Positions 20,788-34,109 of a DNA stretch of 64,000 bases are shown here, piece by piece. Both the position numbers and the translations under genes were made by a program. The DNA comes from Polytrichum commune (taxonomy: Eukaryota; Streptophyta; Polytrichopsida; Polytrichales; Polytrichaceae), in contig OX485807.1 of NCBI GenBank assembly GCA_950295325.1, positions 22,351,666 to 22,415,665 on the forward strand, in the 5' to 3' direction. The notes beneath the pieces were generated by a model. That model was not told the DNA's origin. It ran no database searches and worked only from the letters and a program-made list of their open reading frames with translations. Numbering within the stretch: position 1 is the first letter of the stretch; every line of letters starts with the position of its first letter.

Positions 20788-23437
20788 GTCACGGACGGCG
20801 GACTTGGTCCTTGGATTCCATGTTGTATATTGTATCATATCGGGAAGAAAACATGAAGGATGTTTGTGGGCCTTTTGGGCCATCTTTTTGGTGTGGATTT
20901 GATGCAAACCCGAGAAGTTTTCTTCTCCAAGAGTGAAGGCTACCTCCCTCCTCCTTCCTCAATTGGAAGTGTGTACTTGCTAAAGACACGGAAGCTCGAC
21001 AAAATATCGGGTTTGGATTCCAATAAATCCATCAAGTTTGACCCACTCTTACGGACAACTACCTTGACCTTTTCCTTAAGTACGTTCACCTCCGCATCAC
21101 ATATCATATGATCGTGACTCATGAGTAACTAAGTTAATCTAGTATACAATTAATGGACCGATGCAAGTGGCCCATGGAGGTGTTGGTGGTGAGGCCGACT
21201 CTCCACCATTCCAAAAATGGCGATCCATTGATACTAGCATCTTCAACCGTGCAAGGGTGGTCTAGGACATTAAACCATGTGTATGGGTGAAACGGGTTGG
21301 GACATCACTAGATCATATTATTAAGTCAACATCACGTTTGTTTGGGTACATGCCTCACAACAACTGTCAATGGGGAGGGGGAAATTGTCCCCAACAATTC
21401 CTGTGTGGGGTCTTAAGGTTATTACAATATTCAAGTTATAATTTAAAGCGGGGTCCAAGATCCCGTACTTGTCCATTGAGGTCAATTCAGTGTGAAGCAA
21501 ATATAAACTTGTAGGGGGGGGGATCTCTACTGCATCTCTAATGATAGGTGTTGGGAAACAAAACCTTGTTCTTTTGTGGACGACGGATGTTCACCTTTTG
21601 AAAGTTTTTCACCTCAACTTATTACACGTTACTTTAAGCATTGAGCATGAAAATTCTATGAATGATTCTCATTAAGAGTCAACAAGGGATTCCAATGCGC
21701 CAAAGTACTTCTTATGTGAAGGCCGTATACAAAAGTTATAAGGGCTTATTGGTAGATTGTCCAAAATCAACATGGGAGCATGATGTTAAGGTGGTGGACA
21801 TTCTTAGAATCAATATGGACTCATTGTACAAGGTTTTAGAGTGTTGGGTTTTGGGAGGGATGTTGATTTTAGGGCCAAGTTTTTGTGGTGTCTACATAAA
21901 CTCACCATTAGGCACCATTAGGAATGTGAAAACACCAGTACATATCTATACACTTGAGGTTGACTATTTTTGGTGAAATTAACTTCATAATGGCATCAAA
22001 GAGCCTGAATTAACCTAGTGAAACCCAATTGGAATGCTTTAACCTCCAACCTATATGGAGTTCTTTTTACTAGAGGCCCTCCATCCGTGATGGATGGGTT
22101 TACATGGACATCTTGAACCCTAGCAAGAGAGAATCTTTTTCAAACGAGCATATCTTACCTCTCATTCATCCAATATAAAAGCCTTTAAATTCTATGCAAT
22201 TTGTATGTTGCTATATTTTAGTTGATTTCACATCATAATCAGTTTCAAGTCCTTCTCATTTTGAGACAAATCAATCACAAACCTCCAAGCAAGTAAGGTA
22301 GGTAGTAATGTTATTGTGAGCGTTTATGACTCTATAGACATCTCTATCTGCTAGGTCAATTAATAATTGTGTCATTCAAGTAGCATTTGCAAATCACGTA
22401 GATAGTGATTTTAAGTTTCAAAATTGCAGTTGAGATGGAAAAATTATAGTAAGTCCCAGTGAATATCACTTTTCTCTTATACAGGTCCTTTCATTTGTGT
22501 TAATTATTGAACCTATGGAGGTGTTGATAATAAGAGCACATTGTTAAATCTCAAACGTATCATGCATCTTTTTGGTGTTCGTTCTTAACTACAAACCTTG
22601 CTATATAGAACTCAACTATAGTGTTTGTTTAACCCTTAATTTTTTTAGAATGCTCATACTACTTGCGAAGTCATTCTTTATATTGGATCACATAAAATCT
22701 TTACCAAACTTCAATCCAACTTTATTTTGTGTCCAAGTGTCAAGAAGAATAACCTTGCAAGGCAACAACTTATCACTATCTACCCAAAAATCACATCATC
22801 ATCTATATATACAAATATGTGCAATTATAAATTGATGTATGTAACGAGAGGCCCAAATTTGGGCGATAAAAGCATTTAAAAGTTAAGAAGAGGAACCGCA
22901 TGAGGCCCACCTACCTTTACCCATAAAGGACCAATGAAGCCAACAATGCCTCTATTGCTTCATATTTTGTAATGTATGAGCAATGACCTTCATATTTGTA
23001 GTAGGTCAACAAAAGACCCTTTGTGGGCATAAGTGCAAAGAACCTCATGATTTTTGAGGGATTGAAAAAACATGAAAATATGGAGATATATATGCCATAC
23101 AAGAGCAAATTATACACATTTACAACCACTTGGGGCCCAATTCACATGTATTGCACTCATAGATTACATAATCAATGTTATATACCAAAAAAATAAAAAA
23201 AATTACTAGTGTCAAGAACTTTATATTCTTGTTCAAAAGCGCAGGATTTTTGAAAGTGATGGTTTCGTAATCTATATGTTTACAAAACACAAGTTTGTTA
23301 TTTCGAACAAATTTTTAAAATTAATTATCATACTTTTATTTGTCATTATTTCATTATTTACAAATTGGATACCAATCCAATCACTTATGAAAAATCAATA
23401 AAACTATACTCTAAAAATCTCCTATATACAAGGCTTT
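20788..23437. other. Intergenic, no gene recognised
   Basis: Several frames of 60-104 codons occur (for example 21662-21976 plus) but none shows a family motif, and they overlap frames on the other strand. A G run sits at about 21515-21523. Nothing else is supported. Confidence 0.35.
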
Positions 23438-24915
23438 TTTTTTGGCACAATCAAACAATGCATGTACAATTTCAATGAAAAAAAATACAAGTGACAATAT
23501 GTATACGTAAACAAATTTGCATTCATATAAAGCCATCAACAGAAGTATATAAAAATGAATTTGAATAATGACAAACCCCTATCACATGTATAATGACCCT
23601 AGCATTCATTAATTAAGTCGTTGAAAATTTTCTCATCCCCCGGATGTAACTCATAAGTCGTCAATATATGTCATAGAAGCCAATGCGATCATTTTTTTTA
23701 AATCTACCATCAATTGATTTGTAAGACTCGGGGGGGTAGTCATTGGTTGGAGTAGCAATATACGTGCGAACAAATGATAGGGTATTTTAAAAACATGGGG
23801 GCTAAAAATTATAAATGGACTTAAGAGTAATATAGGGTATCAAAAATGGCACTGGACATCTTTAAGGTACTATAGGGTATGGAATAATAGGTAATTTGGA
23901 ATTATAAGTAATGCAAGCCATTTTTCTATTAACCCAAAGTAGAAATTTACATAATGATAGCATGTGGAAAAAAGAATAGAATTGAAAGTAATACCCCCCT
24001 ATAAAATAGTGGTTGTTCGCACCTATATCCTTAATTTTTTAACACACTGCCCCCCCCCCCCCGAGTTGTAAGATCAAAAGTTCACTTATAGTTGGTTCCT
24101 TTATTATACCAACATAAACCAATCTCCATGTTCAATGGACAATCCATCAAATCAAGCAGATTTATATACTTTAGCCACCAATTACCAAATTTTCTACGCA
24201 TCCTATGAACCTTCCCAGCAAATCAAACCTTAGTTGGAGCTGTTTTTGGATCTACCATGTTTCTTTTGACAATTCTAGCTTCAGGTGTGTTCAAAAAACA
24301 CACTCCACAATCACAACCAAAATTTAACATAGTATCGTGATTTGTGGTAGTAAGAAGTTTAGGCTTCATATAAGATATGTGAGCCTTAATCCAAGTCAAT
24401 CAATCTTTAGATCAAGTTGGATTGCCATTCAATTTACTAATCATTTGAATATTCTAGACTCCCCTACCTCAACATAAGCCACAAGGACTTTACATTAGAT
24501 TGAGAGGGCATTTTAATGTTTTCATGTTCATCAATGAGACCATCCAAGGCATATCGAAGCTCAATTTGCAACATTACATCTTCATGTACATCATTTTCGA
24601 CCTGCAACTACATCAATTTCGTCTCTATCACAACATCCTTGCACATGTTTGAAATGTCTTCTTCAACATTACAATTGTATTTGTCACCATCTTGTGCACT
24701 AAAATCATCAATAAATATGTGATCATATTCACACTCCTTATCCTCCTCCATATTTCCAAATAAATGAGCCTCGGTAAGTGACCACATCGTACAAATACAA
24801 ATGGTGTATATTTTATAGAGGTCCTTCATATATGAACATAATTATGAGTTAAATTTGTGTAACATATGTATATATAGTATGGAAAAGGTTCAAACTAATG
24901 CCCCTTTTTGTGCAT
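23438..24915 (-). pseudogene. Unknown element X, longer copy, split by a G-run MITE
   Basis: Reverse-strand copy of the element also present at 4228-4804. On the minus strand, 24829-24608 reads MKDLYKIYTICICTMW and an acidic stretch (MEEDKECEYDH), then ETKLM and a stop. The frame continues as LQVENDVHEDVMLQIELRYA. After frame changes it reads MLNFGCDCGVCFLNTPEARI, then KTAPTKV, a stop, FAGKVHRMRRKFGNWWLKY, and LMDCPLNMEIGLCWY, which matches the other copy. The MITE at 23727-24065 breaks the last part. The tail ends in an A run (minus strand) as in the other copy. At least 300 codons originally. No family recognised. Confidence 0.5.
23727..24065. mobile_element. G-run MITE, copy 3
   Basis: 339 bp, starting CTCGGGGGGGTAG and ending in a C run plus GAG. 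Flanked by a perfect 8-bp duplication TTGTAAGA (23719-23726 and 24066-24073). Inserted into the decayed element X frame. G run of only 7 on the left but 14 Cs on the right. Confidence 0.9.
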
Positions 24916-26049
24916 CTTTGTATACTTATAAGTGTTATGTAAATTGCACATCCTGAACTGCATCACTTGTTACTTAATTCATTCAACTTCATTTTTGTAC
25001 TTGTGCCTTTTTCTTTCTTTCTTTCTTTCTTTTTAATTCATACTTTGTCTTGTTCATTCATGCAATGTTCAAGGTGCCTCACCAATGATATTCAATGACC
25101 TTCAAATCTTAATCAATAGTCCCCACCACATGCACAAATATCTTCACCTCCAAAGCATATAAACCTCTAAGTCTTCAACACCTTTAAGCCTCAAGGGTCT
25201 TTCACACCTCCAAGCTCTTTCAAGCCTCCAAAATCTTCAACACCACCAAGCTCCTCCAAGTCTCTAAGTCTTCAATGCCTTCCAGCTTTGATGAGCCTTC
25301 AAAGTGTTCAACTTCTTCAAGCCTTGAAGGCCTTCGACATCTTCAAGCTCATCCAAGTCTTCAATTCTTCAACATCTCTAAGCCTTCAAGATTAGATGTC
25401 AAGTCTCCAATTAAATTATCATATCAATAAAATGATACAAAATTGAAGCCATATTTAGATTTCATTTTGAAGTTAGTCTAGAACACGATACCAATTCAAC
25501 TAGTTACAAGGGCATTGGTCCAATGATTCCATCTTAATGGTTGAGGGCAAATGTTGACTTCATTCGACCACTTGGTCTAGTAACAATGTGATTACTTGTC
25601 TTGGTTGGACCCATGTCATCTTGGCCCATAGCACTCATACATTAGGAACTGTGAAGGTTTCATAGTAATCTATTCTCTTTGTATTTTCTTTTCTCCCAAC
25701 CCCCCCCCCCCCCCCCCAAAATAAAAATAAAAAATCCCACCCATGCCCATTGCTCCTAGCTTTGGCCCATGCCATCCAAGCTTGTTACATCCATCCATAT
25801 GAATTACAAATTGGTAAGTTTTCAAACTTAGCATGTTTATACCACATGCAACTAATGAATGTTTTCAAGGGGTAACAATAATACATAGATTCATAAAATA
25901 TATCACATAATTGGTGGATATTCCTTTAAATGAATTTACTTGGCCTTATTATTATTTCTTACTCATGAATTTATAGAATTTAGATCCAATGATTGTACGG
26001 AACCTTATTATTATATCCCACATGTTTTCGAATATCTCCTGAAAGACCC
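24916..26049. other. Intergenic with simple and short-period repeats
   Basis: (TTTC)n at about 25012-25033. 25130-25400 is a degenerate short-period tract built on CTTCAAG/CCTCCAAG words, on which no coding frame is convincing. A C run of about 19 lies at 25700-25718. Confidence 0.5.
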
Positions 26050-26230
26050 CCCCACCCCGGCCTATAGTTTGACCCACATTATACATCATCATGCATAAAA
26101 ATAATATGCAACCCTACTTACACTTGTCATGCTCTTATGATGTATATACATCTCCTTCCCCTAGGTTGGAGGTCTTTCAAATGCACATTATTTTCAATCA
26201 AACCAAAGTATCGTAAGATTTCTACAACAT
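26050..26230. repeat. Dispersed repeat K, copy 2
   Basis: Collinear with 15610-15800 over about 180 bases (CATTATACATCATCATG, ACTTGTCAT, GGTCTTTCAAATGCACA, TTTTCAATC). Confidence 0.55.
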
Positions 26231-29126
26231 GAACATCTGATATGAAATACTATTGGTTAACAAGTAGTATACACGCTCAATATTATCCTCAGTTTTTTTT
26301 TGTACAAATAAGTTGAATACTATGGCCCACGACATTTACCATAAACAATCGAATCGGTTTCACAAAAAATAATTAAATTTTCAAAGATTCAAGAACTAAG
26401 AAATGAATACAAATGGAAACTCTTTAACCAATAGCTTAGTATATGTCTACCCAAAGTAAATTGTGTTTCATTATGTGCATACTGAAGTGTGCATGGCTTA
26501 AGGATGGTTGTCCTTCATAAAAATGTAATGTGAGAAGAAGAGGAAAAGTAAGTAAATACCTGCGTTTGCTGCAAATGTCCTTTTGGCCATTTACACTAAA
26601 CTTGCATTTTCCTTTCAGTTCCCACTGCATTATTATCCACCCATTTACAGTCAATCATCACTTAGTAGGATTTCCAACCAGTTATTTGCATTAGCACTTG
26701 TTAAATGTGGTGGTAGGCTTAGGGTTAAGTTTCTATGTCGGTCACTTCGCCCACCAGATTCTAGTGGAAATGTAGAGTCCACATGGTGGCATTTGCATTT
26801 TCATTAAAATTTGGTGGGCGAGAGCAACTTACATGGAAGCTCACTCTTATCAAGTTATCAAACTCACCAATTTATATAGTTTTACTTCCTTCGGAAAATG
26901 GGAATGTGCATGCAATAATAATTAGTAAATCTATACATGTATGTTAGTTTTGTTGACGTTCCCCCGCCCCCTTCCCCTCTAGCCCACCATTTAGGCCCCT
27001 TACATTCTCCCATGGACACCACCTAAGCATGCAAACCGTAGGTCATTGCCCAAGACAGTTTCCTTATTGCAAATAGTATGAATTGGGATGGGACAGCCAG
27101 AACAGTGGGGCAAGGGCCGCACCACCAGCATCACCACATCTTGCATTGCCTATAGATTATCTTGTACATGCCCCAATATTCTTGTATCATGGACATAGTT
27201 TTCAATTCAGAAATATGTTCACATGTGCTCATACATACTTGGGAGACAACAATGTGAAACGTAAGTTGACGACATGTCCTAATCCCAAACACCCAAACAC
27301 CCAAATCCACATGCAACACACACACACACACACACACATGTATATGTCTAAATATAGACATGGAAAACAAATCATACCCAAATTAATGCTCGTAAAGAAT
27401 ACACATATCTTATTTAAAATTTGAACTCAAATTTTTGCATTAGCCTAGCCTATACAACCCTACCTTAGCTCTATGTTCCCACAACATGTTTTTCATGTGT
27501 AGTTAGGTGTCCAACTAGTATGTTAATGGACTAAAAATGAACTAAACTTATTGTCTTAGCCTTACAAAAGATAGATGAGGCTAATGTGGACACCTGTAGC
27601 TTTGTGGAATCATCCAGCTGATGGATTTGAGCATTAGAAGCTTGTGCAAGTTAGCAATTACGAATCAAGAACAAAGAATTTGAAATCACTGAAATTGGAG
27701 TTGAGGGAGTTGTTGATCTAGGCCCCAATATCAAAGGTTGTCTACTTCTCAATGTGGTGTTATAGGGGGCTGGGGGGGCACTTTTATTGATTAATGTTGT
27801 CTAAGTGAACAACATCATTACCGGATTCTACATGGGTCATTTGCCAATGAAAACCAAGTTCAATGCCAATATTGGTTCTACCATGTCTCTAAAGTGGTCA
27901 CATGTAAGATAAAATGTTGTTGAATTGACTTTTCATTATGGATTACCCGCAATTCAAGTTGGTTGGCACTTCATAGCCACATGCCGCATCCTAATTTGCC
28001 GAAGTTGTTGCCTCCCAATTAGCCCACCTCATGCACAAAAATCATAGCATGTCATAACTCGGTGGATAGCAATTCTCATTATGGATGATGGTGGGTGTAG
28101 TTTGACTTTTGCGAAGCTGACTAACCCCAATGTCATCAAGGTGGCGGCTAAATCACCATTGTATTACTCACCCACCGAATTAAAGCAACTAAATCACCGA
28201 TTAGGAGCCTAAAATAGGTGTCCAATCAAGGAAGCTAATTGAATTAGCCTCATCTACCTTATTGTACCTCTTTTGTTTACTCTTAGGCGAAGGAGTTTCT
28301 CGAGTGTGGTGGGTGGGTGCATTAACAACTTCTTAGCATCATGTGCTCAGTGCAGGGCATCCCTTATTATTTATTTTTTAAAAGGTAGTAGGTTTGGCTA
28401 CATGTTGAGTCAAAAGTAGTCAAGCCGGCAACCTTAAGATTTTTGTGGAGCTTAAGGTGGCTACATTTAGATGAATCAAATGGAGTATTTGGCAAATGCA
28501 CATTACTTATTTGTCAATTCGGGTGGCAACTTCTAATTGTACATGGAAGAAATCCAAGGCTACATGTATGCTTCAATATGATGAACAATGGTCCCATGTA
28601 TAAAATAATAGCCTCAAATTTATATTCACAATTTACAAGTGGCCACACACACCACAGACTAAGGGGGAAATTGGCTACGTATTGAAATTGGCTACACAAA
28701 AACAAATTACATTAGCCCCTCAAACCTCTCCAAGGTCAACTAGTTTGCAAATGTATGAGAGGATCGACATGCACATATCATACATTTCAAGCACTTAGCA
28801 ACATTTTAGGCCAACAAGTGTTGCACCGCCCTCTTAAATATCAATGTGCACCCAAACTGCACCAATTTGCACACATATAAGATGATCATCGTTGAAACAT
28901 CCTACACTTGAATTACCTAATGCATTTCTACACCCAAAAACATTGGATCATCCCACTTAAACAAGAGAATACACACAAAATGAACATCGTCGCTTAAAAA
29001 TCCTACTCATACAATCACACATACACATACAAATAGGTAGGGAGGGAGGTTGGTGCCTTAAAGCACCACTAGTGCATTCCACTTTGAAACTTGAAATTTG
29101 GTACCCACAATTTCTAAACTTGTTAT
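26231..29126. other. Intergenic, no gene recognised
   Basis: Scattered frames of 60-113 codons without family motifs. A (CA)n microsatellite lies at about 27317-27339. Long AT-rich stretches have frequent stops. Nothing further is supported. Confidence 0.35.
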
Positions 29127-29345
29127 GAAGTCTCGAACTTCAACCGGGTTATTCCTCAAACTCATTGGTTCATCTTTGTAACTTTAGGTACCAAATTCTC
29201 ATGAAGTCTTGAACTTCAACCGGGTCATTTCTCAAAATCAAACAATTCGTCTTTGTAACTTTAGGTAACAAATTATCTTGAAGTCTTATACTGCAAATGG
29301 GTTATTTCTCAAAATCAACCAGTTCATGTGGAACTAACCGCCAAT
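29127..29345. repeat. Tandem triplication of a family B end
   Basis: Three units of 76-77 bases start at 29127, 29203 and 29280 with GAAGTCT-GAACTTCAACCGG. Each matches the right-hand part of the family B MITE (compare 50620-50690), including CTCAAAATCAACCAGTTCAT in the last unit and a final AATTCTCCCTGG like the family end. This is a local tandem expansion of a MITE end. Confidence 0.7.
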
Positions 29346-29358
29346 TCTCCCTGGTTCT

Positions 29359-29547
29359 TGCCCACACTTACTGGTGGCAGTGAACGAAGTTCGCCCGTTC
29401 ACTGTTGCCCACCACCAGTATGTGTGAGCGGCCTGTAAGTGTGGGTGAACTATACGTTACATCTAGTCGTTGGCTAAAGCGAATGAGAAAGTGCCCCTTG
29501 TTGGTGGGAGCCATCTCATTGGCTACGCCCACCAATATGTGTGGGCA
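29359..29547. repeat. Fold-back repeat, about 190 bp
   Basis: The outer ends are TGCCCACACTTACTGGTGG and the reverse complement of TGCCCACACATATTGGTGG. An inner inverted repeat (CAGTGAACG / CGTTCACTG with flanking ACTGGTGG) occupies about 29370-29421. No clear target duplication. Probably a MITE of unknown superfamily. Confidence 0.6.
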
Positions 29548-30045
29548 TTGCATTAGTAATCTCATTCTTTTCTTTCATCAATTGATACAAAGTCTCAAAT
29601 TAAGTGGGCATTTTTCCCCGACTTCATTGAAGAGGCCAAAGTGCTTGGAAGTAACCGTAATAGGCTTGTCTACGTTAGGCCCTTGCCAAATCCTAAAAGT
29701 CCCCCAATAATGTCATGAACAGCAATTTTCTTTGAATGCCCTGCCCCTGCCCGGTGCACGTGGGCCACATGATGCCACCCACGGTTAACTTATTATGTGA
29801 GCATGCTTAAGCACGGCCTCTTGTCCTAGCCACATGTTCGCCTCTACACTTTGTTCGCTTTCCAAACTTGTCAACGCAAATTTAAAGTCCTTGGCATATT
29901 ATGTTCCAACTCATGTTCCACTCTAGTTTGTTTAGTGCTGCTGCCTAACTTTTGTAACCATCTTGCTTTCACCATCATTGTGTTCTATCTTCAATGACTC
30001 CACTCTAAATCTAATAATAATAATAATAAGAAGAAGAATAGTTGC

Positions 30046-30440
30046 TAACAAAAATGGCTCTTAAGTGGCTCGTTTTCTTAATTGGACCCCTGTGGTTGAT
30101 TGGTGGTATGTGGTTCAGTGAGGATCAAAGAAGCAAACATCATAAAGACACATGTTTGAAAGAGATCGAACGACATCTGCGAATATTAATAACTACTCTG
30201 CATTCAATTGTGAACACCATTGGGCCGACCTATGTATCCAACTTAATAATACACGTGATAATACACAAACATGCACTTCGGATAACCATGACTAAATCAT
30301 GGGAGGTTTGATTTTCAATTTGTACGGAGAGAAGGGGGATGTTTTATTATATCTACTAGTGCAACACGAGTTTTGATGTGTAAATATAAATGGTAGAAGC
30401 TGGAGAACATAAAAAAAATGAACCAAATATCACCAACATA
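30046..30440 (+). repeat. Dispersed repeat G, copy 2
   Basis: Collinear with 2700-3110 and with the reverse complement of 34475-34840. Preceded by an AAT/AAG microsatellite at about 30008-30038. Contains a chance frame of 89 codons. Confidence 0.6.
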
Positions 30441-31851
30441 CCTTGATGGAAATTATGTATGCGTACTTGGATACAATGATATGTGTGATTAGGTTTCCCT
30501 CATGCTAACTATTGGCATTCCACACTCTTTGGAATACTTGTTATCACTTAACAAAATACAAGTGAATATCACTATATTCGTTAATCGGAGACTTTGGAAA
30601 GTCTCAAAATAAATGCAAATGGTTTAATGTTTGGTCCAATTTCTTATTCTGATGACATGTTTTTGTGCCAAATTGGTTAGTGCCACCCATGTGAATCGGT
30701 TTATTAAGTCACATTGAATATATATTTGTGTTTTCCTTGTTCTTTACTTAAAAACCATGTCCTTAAGTAGTCTCAAAATCATGAAAAAGTCTCCAATTAC
30801 CAAATATGATGATTGATGTGTTTTTATTTATTTATTTACGTACATATTGTGGTTGCCATATGGATTGGTAGGCAAAGTTATGGTTATGTGATATGATTTT
30901 GACCCAAGATAATTTGCATGGGTAAAGAGGCAACTTATTCACAAAGACAACCTACTTGCACACATCGGTGTACATAGATTTTATGGTAACAACATTGATT
31001 TGTCATGTTGCCTAGTTACAATTATGCATTGCTATAATGTTTTACCGGTAATGTCATTTATACATCTATACCATCAATAGACATAATTGATGTCCTATTA
31101 CTGTGGCTTACCATGCAGAGTCACATGACCCTCTAACTTTTTATTCAAAGAATAGTTTCTTCTAAGTCATTTTTTCTGATTCTAGATCATATGCAGAGTA
31201 GTTGTATTCTTTGTTTGGATGGAAATTAAATGATGTGCTCTTCTAAAATTTATAGCAACATTTCACTCCAAACGGTAACTACCTCAATAGGACAAACTGG
31301 TAGATTATGCACATCAAGAAATATGAACTAACCTTCTTGGCAAGAAACAAATGATTTTACACAAGGAGAACATATAACATTATTCGGCTCTTGAGGCCCC
31401 CTTCCCGGAGAATCCATGTTGACTTTGGTATTCCATCTTGATGTTGTAACACACTTGGAATCAACATATGGATAATACAAGCATAAGTTGGACAAATGCT
31501 TGGGTCCACCCACCACAACCATGAGGCTAAATAAGCCTATGCAAATGGTCGTTGGAATATATCATAACATTATTCAAATCCATAACAGTGTTTTGTGGGA
31601 CCGAAAATATTATAGGGAATATTCTCAACTACTCGAACCGACTATGGAAATATTCTCAAATATTCCATGCTCTTAGCTCCAACCTCCCCAAGTTCCAAGC
31701 TCCACCTTTTACCTCCAAGGTCTTCCTCGAACCTTTTACATGCGCATTGCTTGTCCAGGGTTTTGTTAAGCATCGACAAGGTTGTGTTGTAGTTTGCTTT
31801 GAAATTATGCAAGTTTTTTTTTTTTGTAAGGTTTCTTATTGCTCATACCCT
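30441..31851. other. Intergenic, no gene recognised
   Basis: 31570-31640 is a partial copy of the palindromic repeat at 18706-18852. Otherwise no supported feature. Confidence 0.35.
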
Positions 31852-32000
31852 GGTCACACCAAAATTTCCGTCCGGTTCCATCCGTGACATTGCTAGGGAT
31901 TATGTTGAGAAATAGATGTTTGTTGGCCCACCACTTTTCACATCATTATAACGGGAGACGTCAACATGTGGTGTCAGAGCTGGCCGGTGTGATCAACCCC
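31852..32000. repeat. Dispersed repeat H, copy 1
   Basis: About 150 bases beginning TCACACCAAAATTTCCGTCC and ending GCCGGTGTGATC. The ends GATCACACC and GGTGTGATC are inverted. The shared interior includes GGGATTATGTTGAGAAATAG and CACTTTTC. Copies are at 47848-47984 and 60795-60890 (with its far end near 61550). Confidence 0.65.
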
Positions 32001-33532
32001 TCAGAGAGGGTTGATCCTTCTGCAAAGGTCCACACTATATGCACATGCTCGTGTAGGGTTTCATTGGGTATCGAGAAGGTTCGCTTTGAACTGAGACAAG
32101 TTTTTGCACTTGGTGGACATCCGACGAATAGGTACGGTTGAGCTATGGGATGGGCATTTTTTCCACCTAGTTTTGTAGAAATAAACAAGGGAATAGAAAT
32201 TTGGGGGGAGAGGTTAATGCCCCCCTCGTGGAGGTGTTGAACGTTGATTTTGCATTGATTGTGATGCACTTTGTTCATGAGCGTTGCAAGTAAGCAAATA
32301 AAGTGCATTGATTGTGATGCACTTACTTATGTGATAGAGAATCATCGCCCATTTTAGTTCAACTACAACATATATAGAACATGCTTTTAACTCATCGGTT
32401 GCACACTACTTAAAAAACATGGTCCCAAATAACATGATTCTAAACAACATGCGTGTAAAATTGGCACAATCAATCTGCGAGGGGTCTAGATTTAACATGT
32501 CAAATTAATAAAGCAATTGTTTTGGATCATGTTTTCTACTGAGTGGTAGTTGAGTTGAGGGGACATTTCACGGATTTTATTTCCCAACACCTACTATCAT
32601 GGGTGTGGTGAAAATCTGTCACTTTAGGCTTGTGGATTCAAACTAAATTTCATTTCAACATACTAATTCAAGAGCTTTGAACTAGATTCATGTGTTAATA
32701 TAACTAAAAATAGTAGCACCCAAGCTCTATATAGGATTCATCGTTTTCATCCTCCCCGATGGTAGGTGTCGTAAACATGTACCCACATTTCACCTAATAA
32801 ACGGTCTATTATTTAACCATGGTGGACTTTTGTTGCACAACATCAAACATTACATTGTTTAGGATGAGTGTTTTATTCTTCATGAATAAGGATTGTAGAA
32901 TAATACAAATTAGTCAGGTTGATTCAAGATGGATGATGATGTACCCAATTTTGTCTCAAGAAAGAAGAAGAAGAAGAAGAAGAAGAAGTCTGGTCTCCGG
33001 AGGAGGCCGGAGTGAATAAAGTGTCTGTTCGTAGAACATCCTAGGCCATGCCTTACGGCAGTGGCGTTAGATGTGTCTCAAGAAACTTTCAATCTAGTCA
33101 TGAATATGAGATCATAAACAATTACGATACATAGATGATAACCATGTTTGGGACTTTGGTAGGCGCTCTGGTGTTGAAATGTTAATTTTCAAGGTGGCAC
33201 GTGGGATGTTATAGGGGTTTTGACCAATAGAAAAGTAACATGTGATATTATATTCATTATTTAATTAATTTGTGGTAGACTTGCTTATTAGACACGGGGG
33301 TGGGGGGGGGGATGAAGGAGGAATGATCCATCTTCACTTCTCATTGATAAGCTTGAAAGTTGAGTGTGAAACATAAGATAGACATGTCGATAATTAAATA
33401 CCTACTTTTAGGTGCAAAATGATCAAGATTCTTTTAAAACAAACACTTGCAATATCACTTTAAGTACTAGTACGTCATCTCATTGGTTGGGATAGTCAAG
33501 AAGTCAATCTCATATTGTGATAAAATCCATAC
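32001..33532. other. Intergenic, no gene recognised
   Basis: An AAG microsatellite lies at about 32963-32988 and a G-rich tract at 33296-33310. Short frames only. Confidence 0.35.
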
Positions 33533-33535
33533 TAA

Positions 33536-33856
33536 CACTAGTAGAAAACTATGCCAAAAAGAACCACAGCTAAATTCACTTGGGGTTCTTTAGATCAACC
33601 TGATCTACAGTCGCCAAACGACAACATTTTTTTTTTTTGGTTTAGCGACAAATATTTTAAGAATTTGGAGGCATGTAACAAACTGTTGTTGAAAATATCT
33701 TTCCAATGGTATATTACACGTCCTAAAAATCTTACAATTACAATCGCAAAATGAAAAAGAAAAATTTGCATTTGTTAGCAACTACGGATCAAATTGCTCC
33801 AAAGAACCGCAGCCGATCTCGGCTCTTGCATTTTTGGGCATAGTTTTCTACTAGTG
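33536..33856. mobile_element. CACTA-type MITE
   Basis: 321 bp with 20-bp perfect terminal inverted repeats CACTAGTAGAAAACTATGCC. Flanked by a 3-bp duplication TAA (33533-33535 and 33857-33859). The CACTA start and 3-bp duplication are diagnostic of the En/Spm (CACTA) superfamily. The interior carries only a chance frame of 67 codons and a T run of 12. Confidence 0.92.
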
Positions 33857-34109
33857 TAAGCACTTACAATTGGCGTCTTAATTAATTAAAGCTTTCCAAT
33901 AGGCATGTATCTGAACGTGCCACTTGGAAGTTGGTTTCCGCTAAGATAAGTAGATAATAAGTTAACATGTGTTCAATCACAGTGAAACGGAATGGTGAAC
34001 CAGTTCCTGACTTTGCCAGGCCACAACTTGGATGGTTACTACATGTTCAAGTTAAATCCTTGCTTAGGACCCCATGGAAGACGTGCCTAAATTCAACACA
34101 ACAATAATA

